The position numbers and the translations under genes were made by a program. Source: Sinomonas cyclohexanicum (GTDB lineage Bacteria; Actinomycetota; Actinomycetes; Actinomycetales; Micrococcaceae). Taken from it: DNA of 64,000 nucleotides. Numbering within the stretch: position 1 is the stretch's first letter; each line of letters begins with the position of its first letter. Positions 8,191 to 16,529 of this stretch are shown piece after piece. The DNA lies in the NCBI RefSeq assembly GCF_020886775.1, contig NZ_AP024525.1:372001-436000 (forward strand), given 5' to 3'. A model generated the notes under the pieces. The model ran no database searches. It was given only the letters and a program-made list of their open reading frames with translations, and was not told the DNA's origin.

Positions 8191-8295
8191 GTTTCCACAG
8201 TACTTCCGAGAGCGGCGGTGTCGCCTATATGACGCTCCACTCTCGCCCTGGACCGTCCCGGCCGGTCGCACGACGGCGGGTGGCAGACTGGGCGC

Positions 8296-8634
8296 ATGAT
8301 CGTCGCCTTCTCCGTTGCCCCCTCGGGCTCCTCGTCCAGTGATTCCGTCCACGAGGCGGTGGCCGCCGCAGTTCGCGTGGTGCGGGACTCGGGCCTGCCG
8401 AACCGCACGAGCTCGATGTTCACCGAGATCGAGGGCGAGTGGGACGAGGTCATGGACGTGGTCAGGCGCGCCACCGAGGCCGCGGGCCGGTACGGGACCC
8501 GCGTGTCCGTCGTGCTCAAGGCGGACATCCGCCCCGGCCATACGGGCGAGCTCACGGGCAAGATCGAGCGCCTCGAGCAGGCCATTGATCGCCAGGCCGA
8601 CGGTGCCGAAGGCGCGGGAGACGCCCCCCAGTAG
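8296..8634 (+). CDS. Thiamine-binding (MTH1187/YqgV-type) family protein
   Basis: A 112-residue protein of the MTH1187/YkoF-like superfamily (formerly DUF77): MIVAFSVAPSG at the N-terminus, then SVHEAVAAAVRVVRDSGLPNRTSSMFTEIEGEWDEVMDVVRRA, which matches the family's beta-alpha-beta pattern and length. Several members bind thiamine and tetramerise in the cytoplasm. The last 15 residues are a non-conserved Asp/Gly/Ala tail. CAGACT lies at -12 to -7 from the ATG, suggesting a leaderless transcript. It is followed 32 bases later by the O-methyltransferase gene, which has its own -10 box. Confidence 0.5.
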   Translation: MIVAFSVAPSGSSSSDSVHEAVAAAVRVVRDSGLPNRTSSMFTEIEGEWDEVMDVVRRATEAAGRYGTRVSVVLKADIRPGHTGELTGKIERLEQAIDRQADGAEGAGDAPQ

Positions 8635-8666
8635 CCGCGCCCCAGCCCGGGTGCCAGACTGGCGGC

Positions 8667-9329
8667 ATGATCGAGCATGTCGCGCTGCCCGAGTGGATCG
8701 CTGTTGAACGCTGGCTCACCAGGACGGTGGTCAAGCCCGGCCCCGAGCACGAGCGGGCCCTCACCACTGCGCAGGAGCGCGGCATGCCGCCCATCGAGGT
8801 ACAGCCAACGTCCGGCAAGCTCCTGAACCTGCTCGTGAAGATCTCCGGCGCGCGCCGGGTCCTTGAGATCGGCACGCTCGCCGGGTTCAGCAGCATCTGG
8901 ATGGGCCAGGCGCTGCCCGAGGGCGGCCACCTCGACACTTGCGAGTACCTGCCCGAGCACGCCGCGGTTGCCCGCGAGAACCTCGCGGTGGCCGGCCTCG
9001 CGGACAAGGTGACCGTCCACGTGGGCCCGGCCTTGGACACCCTCGCGACCCTCACCGGGCCCTACGACCTCGTCTTCATCGACGCGGACAAGCAGAACAA
9101 CTCCCACTACCTCGAATGGGCCGTGAAGCTCGGGCGCCCCGGCACCGTCGTCGTGCTCGACAACACCGTGTGGGAGGGCGCTCTCTTGGCCCCGCAGCGC
9201 GACGCGGCCAATGCGCCGTCGATCATCGAGTCCCTCGAGCTCCTCGGCGGCCCGCTCTTCGACGCGACCGTGGTCCAGACCGCGGGCTCAAAGGGCTGGG
9301 ACGGCTTCGCCCTCGCGATCGTGAGGTAG
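8667..9329 (+). CDS. Class I SAM-dependent O-methyltransferase (family 3)
   Basis: A 220-residue protein of the catechol/caffeoyl-CoA O-methyltransferase type. The SAM-binding motif I is VLEIGTLAGFSSIWMGQALPEGG (about residues 68-90), the acidic residue of motif II sits in DTCEYLPEHAAVARENL, and the metal-binding Asp is in LVFIDADKQNNSHYLEW, with VVVLDNTVWEGAL following. All are family hallmarks. The substrate is probably a catechol-like phenol but cannot be read from sequence. CAGACT at -12 to -7 suggests a leaderless mRNA. Four bases separate it from the GNAT remnant. Confidence 0.5.
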   Translation: MIEHVALPEWIAVERWLTRTVVKPGPEHERALTTAQERGMPPIEVQPTSGKLLNLLVKISGARRVLEIGTLAGFSSIWMGQALPEGGHLDTCEYLPEHAAVARENLAVAGLADKVTVHVGPALDTLATLTGPYDLVFIDADKQNNSHYLEWAVKLGRPGTVVVLDNTVWEGALLAPQRDAANAPSIIESLELLGGPLFDATVVQTAGSKGWDGFALAIVR

Positions 9330-9332
9330 CCC

Positions 9333-9608
9333 GTGCGGCACGACTACGAGATCGCGGACGCCGTCCCGGCAGACGCCGAGGCTATCCTCGCCGAGATGTA
9401 CGGCACGGGGGCGGGCCGCGCCGTCGTCGAACGCGTCCTCGGGACCGGCCCCGCGATCCTCTGGGTGTTCGAGGACAACCCACGCGCCCGGGCGTTCTAC
9501 GCCAAGCTTGGGTTCGCCCCGGACGGCACCCGCAAGCTCGACGAGATCGGCGGCCGCGTCCTCTCGGAGATCCGCATGGCCCGACAGGCGTCACCGAAGA
9601 AGGTGTAA
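9333..9608 (+). pseudogene. GNAT acetyltransferase remnant with internal deletion
   Basis: An open 91-codon frame (GTG start). The first 25 residues (YEIADAVPADAEAILAEM) look like the beginning of a GNAT domain and residues 45-85 (ILWVFEDNPRARAFYAKLGFAPDGTRKL) like its end, including the terminal NPRARAFYAKLGF motif. The middle is missing: no acetyl-CoA pyrophosphate-binding R/QxxGxG/A motif is present, and the length is about half of the usual 150-170 residues. An in-frame internal deletion of a once complete gene is the simplest reading. A short functional protein is possible but unlikely. Confidence 0.5.
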
Positions 9609-9618
9609 GAAGGAGAGC

Positions 9619-10677
9619 ATGAAGGCCCTCGTGTACCACGGCCCCCACCGGAAGTCGTGGGAGGACGTCCCGGACCCCGTGATCTTGGCGCCCACGGATG
9701 CCATAGTGCGCATCGAGGCGACCACGGTCTCCGGCACGGACCTGCACATCCTCAAGGGGGACGTGCCCGCCGTCGCCGAGGGCCGGATCCTGGGGCACGA
9801 GGGCGTCGGCGTCGTCACGGAGGCCGGGCCGGGCTGCCGGCGGGTGCGGGTCGGCGACCGGGTCATCGTCTCCTCGATCACCAAGTGCATGGGCTGCGAC
9901 TCGTGCCTCTCGGGCCTCACTTCGTACTGCGAGACCCTGGGCGGGATCGGCTGGGTGTTCGGCCACCTCCTCGACGGGACCCAGGCCGAGTACGTGCGCG
10001 TGCCGTTGGCCGACAACGCGCTCGTGCCCCTGCCCGAGGGCGTGAGCGCGGAGCAGGGCGCGGTGCTCAGCGACATGCTGCCCACCGGCTATGAGATCGG
10101 CGTCCTCTATGGCGGCGTCGGCGAGGGCGACGAGGTCGCGGTGATCGGCGCCGGACCCACCGGGTTGGCCTCGATCATGACGGCGGGCACGCTCGGCGCG
10201 AAGCGGATCATCGCCGTCGACCGCAACGAGTACCGGCTCGAGAAGGCGCTCGCGTGCGGGGCGACGGATACCGTCCGGGTCGCGGACGGCGTCAACATCG
10301 GCGCGGAGGTCAAGGCGCTCAGCCGTGACGGGCTCGGCGTCGACGTGGCCGTGGAGACGGTGGGCCTGCCGCGGACCTATGCCGAGGCGCTCGCGTCGAT
10401 CCGCCCGGGCGGGCGCGTGGCCAACGCCGGCGTCCACGGCAAGCCGGTCTCGTTCCTGCCGGACCGCGATTGGATCCGCAACGTCACGGTCATGACGGGG
10501 CTGGACAGCGAGGCGGAGGAGCCGGACCTCCTCGAGCGCATCGCCGACCGCGAGATCGACCCGGCCAAGCTCGTCACGCACCGGTTCCCGTTCGCCCAGA
10601 TCCTGGACGCCTATGAGACGTATGGCAACGCGGACGCCACGCGGGCCATCCGGGTGATCGTCGGGACGGGGGCGTAA
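9619..10677 (+). CDS. Zinc-type alcohol dehydrogenase (MDR family), first catalytic ligand replaced by Ser
   Basis: A 352-residue medium-chain dehydrogenase. The structural-zinc cysteines are present (C90, C93, C96, C104), as are the GHEGVGVV motif (H60, E61) and the NAD(P)-binding VIGAGPTGLASIM near residue 175. At the position where relatives have CGTDLHI, this protein has SGTDLHI: Ser38 (codon TCC) replaces the usual first catalytic zinc cysteine. Substrate and activity are therefore uncertain. AAGGAG lies six bases before the ATG. The stop TAA overlaps the start of the next gene by one base, so the two are probably co-translated. Confidence 0.5.
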   Translation: MKALVYHGPHRKSWEDVPDPVILAPTDAIVRIEATTVSGTDLHILKGDVPAVAEGRILGHEGVGVVTEAGPGCRRVRVGDRVIVSSITKCMGCDSCLSGLTSYCETLGGIGWVFGHLLDGTQAEYVRVPLADNALVPLPEGVSAEQGAVLSDMLPTGYEIGVLYGGVGEGDEVAVIGAGPTGLASIMTAGTLGAKRIIAVDRNEYRLEKALACGATDTVRVADGVNIGAEVKALSRDGLGVDVAVETVGLPRTYAEALASIRPGGRVANAGVHGKPVSFLPDRDWIRNVTVMTGLDSEAEEPDLLERIADREIDPAKLVTHRFPFAQILDAYETYGNADATRAIRVIVGTGA

Positions 10678-11549
10678 TGGCGCGCCCACCGGCCAAGGGC
10701 TCCAAGGGGCCCCAAGCCGGCATGTACCCGATCAGCACCGGCACCGCGGAGCTCGTCCCGGACGGGGACTCCTCCGACGGGTGGCTCCTGAAGATCAACG
10801 GGGTCCAGAGCTCGCACGTCGTGCTCAGCGATCCTCTGCGGCTCGACTTCGAGTACATGCGCTGGATCGTGGCGCTGATCGAGGACCGGTTCGATCCGGG
10901 TTCTGCCGACCGCCTGCGGGTCCTGCACCAGGGCGGCGGGGGCTGCTCGATGCCCCGCTACCTCGCGGCGCGCTACCCGGAGGCGCGGCAGGTCGTCGTC
11001 GAGCTCGACGCGCAGCTCGCCGACTACGTGCGCGAGTGGTTCGACCTCCCCAAGGCCCCGCTCGTGCGCATCCGGGTCGGCGAGGCCCGCGCCGTGACCG
11101 AGTCCCTCACCCCCGCGACGCGCGACGTCGTGATCCGCGACGTCTTCGCCGGGTCCCACACACCCGACCCGCTCACGACCACCGAGTTCATCGCCGCTTC
11201 CGCCCGGCTGCTCGACGCCGGCGGACTGTTCGTCGCAAACATCGGCAGCGCCCCGGACCACGTCACGGCGCGGATTGAGGCCGCAGCCATGGCCGAGGTC
11301 TTCCCGCACACCGCGATCGTCGCGGATCCGGCCATGCTCAAGGGCCGCCGCTACGGCAACATCATCGTCGCGGGAAGCACGACGCCGGTCCTCGCCTCGC
11401 CTGCCCTCCGTCGCCGCCTGCTCGGCGGCGGACTCCCGGCCCAGTTCTGGGACGACGCCCAGGTCCGGGCGTGGATCGGCGCGGCCCGGCCGCGGCGCGA
11501 CCCGGCGCCGGACGCGGACGCCGTGGATCCGGACGTACTCCCTGAGTAG
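10677..11549 (+). CDS. Spermidine synthase-like methyltransferase-fold protein
   Basis: A 290-residue protein with the Rossmann core of spermidine synthase-like enzymes: VLHQGGGGCSMPRYLAARYPEARQVVVELD (about residues 80-110) corresponds to the nucleotide-binding loop and its acidic end, and VVIRDVFAGSHTPDPLTTTEFI to the catalytic-Asp region, followed by LLDAGGLFVANIGS. Actinobacteria carry many such proteins of unproven activity, annotated as spermidine synthase or fused MFS/spermidine synthase; the transporter part is absent here. Translation is probably coupled to the dehydrogenase through the TAATG overlap. A polyamine role is not established. Confidence 0.5.
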   Translation: MARPPAKGSKGPQAGMYPISTGTAELVPDGDSSDGWLLKINGVQSSHVVLSDPLRLDFEYMRWIVALIEDRFDPGSADRLRVLHQGGGGCSMPRYLAARYPEARQVVVELDAQLADYVREWFDLPKAPLVRIRVGEARAVTESLTPATRDVVIRDVFAGSHTPDPLTTTEFIAASARLLDAGGLFVANIGSAPDHVTARIEAAAMAEVFPHTAIVADPAMLKGRRYGNIIVAGSTTPVLASPALRRRLLGGGLPAQFWDDAQVRAWIGAARPRRDPAPDADAVDPDVLPE

Positions 11550-11555
11550 CTCGGC

Positions 11556-12454
11556 CTACGGGTTCGAAGCCCCGAGCAGCATGGGCCGCGCGATCTCCAT
11601 CTGGGTGCGCAGCGCCTCCGCGACGGCTGCCACAGCCGGCTGGCGGTAGGAGTCCGGGCGCAGGACCATCCAGTAGGGCAGCTGCTCGCGGAAGTAGTCG
11701 GGGAGCAGGCGCACGAGGTCGCTGTGGCGGTCCGCCATGAAGCACGGGAGGAAGCCCACGCCGGCGCCGGCCCGGGTCGCCTCGACGTGCACGAACACGT
11801 TGGTCGAAGTCAGGCCGTCCTGCATCTCCGGGGCGAGGCGCCGCGGCGCATCCAGGTCATCCACCTGGAGCATCGAGTCCACGAAGTACACGAGCCCGTG
11901 CTCCGCGATCTCCTCGGGGCTTCGAGGCACCCCGTGCCGGGCGAGGTAGTCGCGGGACGCGTACATCCCGAGCATGTACTCACCGAGCCGGATCGCCTGG
12001 GCCCGGTGAACCTGCGGCTCGCCCACCACCACCTCGATGTCCACGCCGGAACGCTGCTGCAGGGCCCGCCGCGTCACGGTGATGAGCTCGACCGTGAGCC
12101 CTGCTCGGCCCGCAGTGCCGCGACGGCCGGCGAGGCGATGTACGCGCTGAAGCCGTCCGTCGCCGTCATGCGTACCGAGCCGGTCACCGGGTCTCCCGCG
12201 TCGGAGCTGAGGCGGCCCATCGCCTCGGCGACCTGGGCAGCGACGCCCACCGCGCGCTCACCGAGCGGCGTGAGCTCCCAGCCGCCGGCCGCGCGGGCCA
12301 GCACACGCCCGCCGAGGGACTTCTCGAGGGCCGCGATCTTGCGTGCCACGGTGGTGTGGTTCAGGCCGAGGCCCTCGCCCGCCGTCGTGAATCTGCCCGA
12401 GCGGGAGACCTCGAGGAGGACGAGGAGGAGATCGGGGGAGGGCGCGGTCGTCAT
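11556..12454 (-). pseudogene. LysR-family regulator, single-base frameshift
   Basis: Residues 1-112 from the ATG at 12454 encode the LysR winged helix (LLLVLLEVSRSGRFTTAGEGLGLNHTTVARKIAALEKSLGGRVLAR). The frame then stops after AALRAEQGSRSSSSP. The next frame continues the co-factor domain at once (LTVELITVTRRALQQRSGVDIEVVVGEP) to the stop at 11556. Adding one base near 12098-12103 restores a normal LysR protein of about 298 residues. Either this is a recent disabling mutation or a sequencing error. TAGGCT sits about 13-8 bases before the ATG. The gene diverges from the transporter/3-hydroxybutyrate dehydrogenase operon, its probable target. Confidence 0.5.
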
Positions 12455-12474
12455 GCGCGACAGCCTACGGCAGT

Positions 12475-12490
12475 GATCTGCAGATCTGCA
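12475..12490. promoter_or_regulatory. Nested palindrome between LysR gene and transporter operon
   Basis: GATCTGCAGATC (12475-12486) and TGCAGATCTGCA (12479-12490) are overlapping perfect 12-bp palindromes, 21 bases upstream of the LysR start and about 100 bases upstream of the transporter start. The position fits a LysR-type autoregulatory site; binding is inferred. Confidence 0.5.
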
Positions 12491-12588
12491 CACGTACAGT
12501 GCCGGATTGACCATTGAGCGCGCAAGGATGCGCAGGGAATACTCGACGCGATACGTGATCCACGTCATATCTACCCAGGAGGGAACGC

Positions 12589-13968
12589 ATGAGCGTGAAC
12601 CAACGCTCCGCAGGCGGCGCCGGCACAGACCAGTCGCTGCTGAAGAAGATCGTCTCGGCCTCGATGGCCGGTACCGTCGTCGAGTGGTACGACTTCTTCC
12701 TCTACGCGACCGCGTCGACGATCGTCTTCAACAAGATCCTGCTGCCCAAGATGGGCAACGAGTACGACGCGATCATCGCCGCGTTCCTCACCTACGCGGT
12801 CGGCTTCGTGGCCCGCCCGCTCGGAGGGATCGTGTTCGGCCAGATCGGCGACAGGATCGGCCGCAAGCAGACCCTCCAGATCACGATCGTGCTCATCGGC
12901 ATCGCGACCGTCCTCATGGGATGCCTGCCCACCTACGCCCAGATCGGCGTGTGGGCCCCGATCCTCCTCGTGCTCCTCCGCTTCATCCAGGGCCTCGCCC
13001 TCGGCGGCGAGTGGGGCGGCGCCGTCCTGCTCGTGGCGGAGCATGCGCCGGACAAGGGGCGCGCGTTCTGGGCCTCGTGGCCGCAGGCCGCCGTCCCCGT
13101 AGGCAACCTCCTCGCCACGCTCGTGCTGTGGATCATGACCACGACCCTCTCCAACGACGCGTTCCTCGCCTGGGGCTGGCGCGTGGCGTTCTGGCTCTCC
13201 GCGATCGTGGTCATCGTGGGCTACTACATCCGCACCAAGATCGACGAGGCGCCGATCTTCCAGGCCGCCAAGGCCGAGCTCGAGTCGGAGAAGGCCGCCG
13301 GCTATGGCGTCCTCGAGGTGCTCAAGCGCTACCCCAGGGGCGTGCTCATCGGAATGGGCCTGCGCTTCGCGGAGAACATCATGTACTACCTCGTGGTGAC
13401 ATTCTCGATCGTCTACCTCGGCACCGGCCTGAAGATGAACACCGGCTCGATCCTCGGCGTCATCGCGATCGCGCACCTCTGCCACTTCGCCATCATCCCG
13501 GTGGTCGGCCGCTTCGCCGACCGTATCGGCCGCAAGCCCGTCTACCTCGCCGGCGCGATCCTCGGCGGCACCTGGGGCTTCTGGGCCTTCCCGGCCTTCG
13601 GCACGCAGAACACGTTCGTGATCCTGCTGACCATCATCGTTGGCCTCGTGTTCCACTCGCTCATGTACGCCGGCCAGCCGGCCATTATGGCCGAGATGTT
13701 CCCGACCCGCATGCGCTACTCCGGCGTCTCGATCTCCTACCAGGTCACCTCGATCATCGCGGGCTCGCTCGCCCCGGTCTTCGCGACCGAGTGGCTCAAG
13801 GCGACCGGCTCCTGGTGGCCCACCGCGGTGTACCTTGCCGCGGCCGGCGTGGTGACGCTCATCGCGGTCCTTGCCCTGCGCGAGACCAAGGGCACCTCGC
13901 TCCGCGCCCTCGACGCGGCCGACGCCGCGAAGTACCTCGGTGCCTCCGAGGCCGAGGCGCGGGCATGA
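12589..13968 (+). CDS. MFS transporter, metabolite:H+ symporter (MHS) family
   Basis: A 459-residue 12-helix transporter. MHS hallmarks are VVEWYDFFLYATAS in helix 1, the loop RPLGGIVFGQIGDRIGRKQTL between helices 2 and 3, LRFIQGLALGGEWGGAVLL, and the second-half loop GRFADRIGRKPVYLAG. The family takes up carboxylic acids and related compounds (for example citrate, alpha-ketoglutarate, proline/betaine, shikimate) with protons. AGGAGG is seven bases before the ATG. It overlaps the 3-hydroxybutyrate dehydrogenase gene by ATGA, so uptake of 3-hydroxybutyrate or a similar hydroxy acid is a reasonable inference. Likely controlled by the divergent LysR gene, which is frameshifted here. Confidence 0.5.
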   Translation: MSVNQRSAGGAGTDQSLLKKIVSASMAGTVVEWYDFFLYATASTIVFNKILLPKMGNEYDAIIAAFLTYAVGFVARPLGGIVFGQIGDRIGRKQTLQITIVLIGIATVLMGCLPTYAQIGVWAPILLVLLRFIQGLALGGEWGGAVLLVAEHAPDKGRAFWASWPQAAVPVGNLLATLVLWIMTTTLSNDAFLAWGWRVAFWLSAIVVIVGYYIRTKIDEAPIFQAAKAELESEKAAGYGVLEVLKRYPRGVLIGMGLRFAENIMYYLVVTFSIVYLGTGLKMNTGSILGVIAIAHLCHFAIIPVVGRFADRIGRKPVYLAGAILGGTWGFWAFPAFGTQNTFVILLTIIVGLVFHSLMYAGQPAIMAEMFPTRMRYSGVSISYQVTSIIAGSLAPVFATEWLKATGSWWPTAVYLAAAGVVTLIAVLALRETKGTSLRALDAADAAKYLGASEAEARA

Positions 13969-14708
13969 GCCTCGAAGGCCGCAAGGCACTCGTCACGGGC
14001 GGCGCCGCCGGCATCGGCGCCGCCGTGGCCCGGGGCCTCGCGGAGAAGGGCGCCCACGTGGTGGTCGCGGACCTGGACGGCGAGGCCGCCGAGAAGCTCG
14101 CCGCCGACCTCGGCGGCACCTCCTGGGCCGTAGACCTCCTCGACACCGCGGCGCTCGAGGACCTGCGCCTCGACTGCGACATCCTCGTCAACAACGCCGG
14201 CATCCAGAAGGTCGCCCCGATCGAGGACTACGAGCCGGAGACCTTCCGCCGGATCCAGCGGCTCATGGTCGAGGCGCCGTTCCTCCTGATCCGCGCAGCC
14301 CTGCCGCACATGTACGCCGAGGGCTGGGGCAGGTTCGTGAACATCAGCTCCGTGCACGGCATCCGGGCCTCGGCCTTCAAGGGAGCGTACGTCACCGCCA
14401 AGCACGCGCTCGAGGGCCTCTCCAAGGTCACCGCGCTCGAGGGGGCCCCGCACGGGGTCACGTCCAACTGCATCAACCCGGGCTACGTGCGCACGGCGCT
14501 CGTGGAGAAGCAGATCAAGGACCAGGCCGCAACCCACGGCATCCCCGAGTCCGAGGTCCTGGACAAGGTGATGCTGACGGAGATGGCCATCAAGCGGCTC
14601 GTGGAGCCGGCCGAGGTCGCCTCGCTCGCGTGCTGGCTTGCCTCGGACGACGCGGGGATGGTCACCGGCGCGAGCTACACGATGGACGGCGGCTGGTCGG
14701 CCCGATAA
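13965..14708 (+). CDS. bdhA: 3-hydroxybutyrate dehydrogenase (short-chain dehydrogenase)
   Basis: A 247-residue SDR enzyme that would oxidise 3-hydroxybutyrate to acetoacetate with NAD+. The cofactor motif is VTGGAAGIGAAVARGLAEKGA (TGxxxGxG), NNAG is at about residues 74-77, the catalytic Ser is in NISSVHG and the Tyr/Lys in AYVTAKHALEGL. The segments HGIRASAFKGAYVTAKHALEG and NCINPGYVRTALVEKQI are those of D-3-hydroxybutyrate dehydrogenases rather than of generic SDRs. The start overlaps the transporter stop by ATGA. A strong hairpin (14752-14805) follows. Confidence 0.5.
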   Translation: MSLEGRKALVTGGAAGIGAAVARGLAEKGAHVVVADLDGEAAEKLAADLGGTSWAVDLLDTAALEDLRLDCDILVNNAGIQKVAPIEDYEPETFRRIQRLMVEAPFLLIRAALPHMYAEGWGRFVNISSVHGIRASAFKGAYVTAKHALEGLSKVTALEGAPHGVTSNCINPGYVRTALVEKQIKDQAATHGIPESEVLDKVMLTEMAIKRLVEPAEVASLACWLASDDAGMVTGASYTMDGGWSAR

Positions 14709-14751
14709 TCCCGTTCAGGTGGAGGATTCCAGTCAGATCCATTCCGCCAAG

Positions 14752-14805
14752 CACAACTCAGCGCCGGGGGCGCCCCGAATGGGGTACCTCCGGCGCTGAG
14801 TTGTG
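14752..14805. terminator. Bidirectional hairpin between convergent genes
   Basis: Perfect 16-bp arms (14752-14767 and 14790-14805, arm CACAACTCAGCGCCGG) enclose a partly self-complementary 22-base interior, so nearly the whole 54 bases can fold. It lies between the convergent dehydrogenase and permease genes. No U-run is present, so Rho-independent termination is uncertain, but the location fits transcript-end processing. Confidence 0.5.
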
Positions 14806-14821
14806 TCCGATGGGACGCTGG

Positions 14822-16264
14822 CTATACGGTGACCCGGGCCTCCGCGCCCTCGACCACCGGCAGGGACGCGGTCTCGTCCAGCAGGGCAGGCCGGCGCCGC
14901 CCGTCGCCACGGACCCACATGCGATAGGCGAGAGCAAGCAGGCCAATCCACACCGCGCCCACCACGAGGGCAACGCGGGTGTCCTCGAACCAGCCCAGCA
15001 GCACCGTCACGAACACCATGAACGCGATGGCGGCGATGGAGGCCGCGGGCCACAGCGGCGAGGGGAATTCGCTGGGGGCGAGCGCGTAGCGCCGGATCTC
15101 GCGCTTCATGGCCACGTGGCTCGCAAGGATCATGGCCCACACGAACACGGTGGCGAACGTGGCGATCGAGGCGATGACCGTGAAGACGTCCTCGGGGATC
15201 ATGGCGTTGAGCACCACGCCGACGCCGAGCACGCCGGTCATGACCACCACCGTCAGCCACGGCACGCCGCGCCCGGAGACCCTGCCGAACGAGGTGGGCG
15301 CGTGCCCCTGCTGCGCGAGCCCGAAGAGCACGCGTCCGGCCCCGAAGATGTCCGAGTTGATCGCCGACAGCGCCGCGGTGATGACGATCGCGTTGAGGAC
15401 GTTCGCAGCGCCGGGGATGCCGAGCCCGTCGAAGATCTGGACGAACGGGCTGCCTTGGGCGCCCACCTGGTTCCACGGGAACAGGCTCATGAGCACCCCG
15501 AGGGTGAGCACGTAGAACAGCAGGATCCGCACGGGAACGGTGTTGACGGCGTGGGGGATGGCCTTCTTCGGGTCCGCGGCCTCGCCAGCGGTCACCCCGA
15601 TCGTCTCCACGCCGCCGAACGCGAACACCACCACGGAGAAGCAGGCCAGCAGCCCCCCGAACCCATTCGGGAGGAGTCCGCCGTTGGTCACGAGCTGGTG
15701 CACGCCGGCCTGGCCGCCGGTTGGAGAGGAGAACCCGAACACGATCAGGGCGACCCCGCCCACGATCATCGCCACGATCGCGGCGACCTTGACGAGTGAG
15801 AACCAGAACTCGAGCTCGCCGAACACCTTCACGCTCGTCAGGTTGACCGCGGTCAGGATGAGGATGACGGCGGCGATCCACACCCACCGGTCCACCTGCG
15901 GGAACCAGAAGCCCATGTAGATGCCGAACGCGGTGATGTCCGCGAGGGCCACGATCGCCATCTCGAACACGTACGTCCACCCGGTCGCGAACCCGGCGAA
16001 CGGGCCGAGGTAGCGGCCGGCGTACTGGCTGAACGAGCCGGCGACGGGGTGCCGCACGGCCATCTCGCCGAGCGAGCGCATCACCATGAACACGGCGGCG
16101 CCGGCGATCATGTACGCGATGAGCACCGCGGGCCCGGCGGCCTGGATGGCCTCGGCCGAGCCGTAGAAGAGGCCGGTTCCGATGGCCGACCCCAAGGCCA
16201 TGAACCGGATGTGCCGGACGTTGAGGCTGCGGCTGAGCGCGGCCGGCTGATGTGTGGTCTGCAT
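14822..16264 (-). CDS. APC-superfamily amino acid permease, candidate histidine transporter
   Basis: A 480-residue, 12-helix permease of the amino acid transporter (AAT) type. The N-terminal signature is [31 protein letters not shown], with [31 protein letters not shown] and [19 protein letters not shown] further on. Close relatives carry proline, aromatic amino acids or histidine. The context argues for histidine: the gene is divergent from an IclR regulator and shares with it three copies of an operator that also lies upstream of hutU and hutG. The ATG at 16264 follows GAGGATCCC; the long in-frame extension upstream has no support. Confidence 0.5.
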   Translation of the reverse strand: MQTTHQPAALSRSLNVRHIRFMALGSAIGTGLFYGSAEAIQAAGPAVLIAYMIAGAAVFMVMRSLGEMAVRHPVAGSFSQYAGRYLGPFAGFATGWTYVFEMAIVALADITAFGIYMGFWFPQVDRWVWIAAVILILTAVNLTSVKVFGELEFWFSLVKVAAIVAMIVGGVALIVFGFSSPTGGQAGVHQLVTNGGLLPNGFGGLLACFSVVVFAFGGVETIGVTAGEAADPKKAIPHAVNTVPVRILLFYVLTLGVLMSLFPWNQVGAQGSPFVQIFDGLGIPGAANVLNAIVITAALSAINSDIFGAGRVLFGLAQQGHAPTSFGRVSGRGVPWLTVVVMTGVLGVGVVLNAMIPEDVFTVIASIATFATVFVWAMILASHVAMKREIRRYALAPSEFPSPLWPAASIAAIAFMVFVTVLLGWFEDTRVALVVGAVWIGLLALAYRMWVRGDGRRRPALLDETASLPVVEGAEARVTV

Positions 16265-16365
16265 GGGATCCTCGCGTCGTTGGGAAGGTCTTGTGGTTGG
16301 AAGGAGGAGGCTCCTTCCACTCTGCCGCCCGCCCGTGTCCCTGTGAGACGAGTCACCGGAGCCTC

Positions 16366-16382
16366 TGTCTCGCATTCCAGAC
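16366..16382. promoter_or_regulatory. Candidate hut operator A
   Basis: On the minus strand the site reads GTCTGGAATGCGAGACA, matching the consensus GTCYGGWAYSSCRGACR at all but one position. It is 102 bases upstream of the permease start. Confidence 0.5.
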
Positions 16383-16400
16383 CGGCGCGCCCTGTGCTGT

Positions 16401-16417
16401 GTCCGGAATCCCGGACA
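16401..16417. promoter_or_regulatory. Candidate hut operator B
   Basis: GTCCGGAATCCCGGACA, a near-perfect palindrome (GTCCGG...CCGGAC) between the divergent permease and IclR genes, and the strongest copy of the motif. Confidence 0.5.
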
Positions 16418-16472
16418 GTTGAGGCGCGACGGCGGGTGCCCACCCGCCGTCGCGCGCGCCACACTGGTAGTA

Positions 16473-16489
16473 GTCCGGTATCGCAGACA
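16473..16489. promoter_or_regulatory. Candidate hut operator C
   Basis: GTCCGGTATCGCAGACA, 40 bases upstream of the IclR-family start, where binding could repress the regulator's own promoter. Confidence 0.5.
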
Positions 16490-16529
16490 TGGGCTGCGAC
16501 CGGAAACATGAGAACGGAAGGAATACCCG

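Noticed and set aside
10677-11549. True spermidine synthase in a polyamine operon
   Set aside because: No decarboxylase or other polyamine gene is near, and such lone proteins in actinobacteria are usually uncharacterised.
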